Assembly: GCA_017883345.1 (NCBI GenBank)
Contig: JADGNT010000032.1
Span: forward strand, 1 to 14,522
Length of the DNA: 14,522 bases
Origin: Candidatus Solibacter sp.
GTDB lineage: Bacteria > Acidobacteriota > Terriglobia > Bryobacterales > Bryobacteraceae
Direction of reading: 5' to 3'
The notes under the pieces were generated by a model. The model was given only the letters and a program-made list of their open reading frames with translations. It was not told the DNA's origin and made no database searches. A program made the translations under genes and the position numbers. This document shows, piece by piece, positions 14,444-14,522 of the stretch; the stretch's first letter is position 1, and every line of letters begins with the position of its first letter.

Positions 14444-14522
14444 GCCTGGGGCGGTGCACCCTGTGGGTCGGACTCGCGATGGCTGTCGATGGCGGCTTGG
14501 ATGTCACGGGCGAAGGCGGCGT
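14434..14522 (-). CDS. C-terminal end of a probable VapB-type antitoxin (partial)
   Basis: The minus-strand frame is open from the right edge to the TGA at 14436-14434 and reads AAFARDIQAAIDSHRESDP followed by QGAPPQAWD. The identity as an antitoxin rests on position: it overlaps the start of a vapC remnant by ten bases in the coupled arrangement of TA operons. The DNA-binding part lies outside the window, so the family cannot be confirmed. With its toxin broken, this antitoxin may persist alone. Confidence 0.5.
   Translation of the reverse strand, partial: AAFARDIQAAIDSHRESDPQGAPPQAWD

Overview
The window is a 14.5 kb piece of a GC-rich bacterial chromosome. The mix of families suggests an Acidobacteriota genome of the Solibacter/Bryobacterales kind: a GT-C membrane glycosyltransferase with an HPPL loop, an ExeA-type AAA ATPase, an OmpA-type lipoprotein, a Ser/Thr kinase remnant, VapBC pairs, a full-length pyruvate carboxylase, and many palindromic intergenic repeats. 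That placement is inferred from family content and style; no rRNA or tRNA marker is present.

Layout. 1-860: the C-terminal end of an HNH endonuclease, then gene debris on the minus strand (a membrane-anchored fragment with no usable start). 863-1526: an intact vapB-vapC toxin-antitoxin pair (minus). 1577-3265: a large membrane glycosyltransferase (minus). 3307-3424: a palindromic repeat region. 3538-4146: infC (plus), without its usual rpmI-rplT partners. 4266-5159: an ExeA/GspA-like ATPase. 5423-5668: a small secreted peptide built from two copies of a 16-residue repeat, followed by a seven-helix membrane protein of unknown function (5745-6485). 6487-6683: an inverted-repeat-bounded element. 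6691-6730: a strong terminator serving the OmpA-family lipoprotein gene on the minus strand (6753-7538). 7877-8176: the C-lobe remnant of a Ser/Thr kinase. 8414-9865: a promoter, a MerR-type regulator and an NAD(P)-dependent epimerase in an apparent operon. 9863-10093: a second inverted-repeat-bounded element. 10228-10479: a ferredoxin. 10690-14127: pyruvate carboxylase. 14183-14522: palindromic repeats and a frameshifted, truncated vapC with the end of its probable antitoxin.

How it fits together. infC and pyc are housekeeping genes. The vapBC pairs, HNH fragment, kinase fragment and palindromic elements are typical accessory material, and they show repeated insertion and decay at gene borders. 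Three distinct palindromic or inverted-repeat structures sit at or close to gene ends. One overlaps the stop codon of the epimerase gene, with TA at both outer edges.

The most unusual item is the secreted repeat peptide at 5423-5668. It has a signal sequence, then two copies of LAHSPTFPPDPWDGVR, identical at the DNA level over 42 of each 48 bases, with an arginine closing each unit. It looks like a precursor of short peptides or a small secreted repeat protein, and the membrane protein immediately downstream is a candidate partner.
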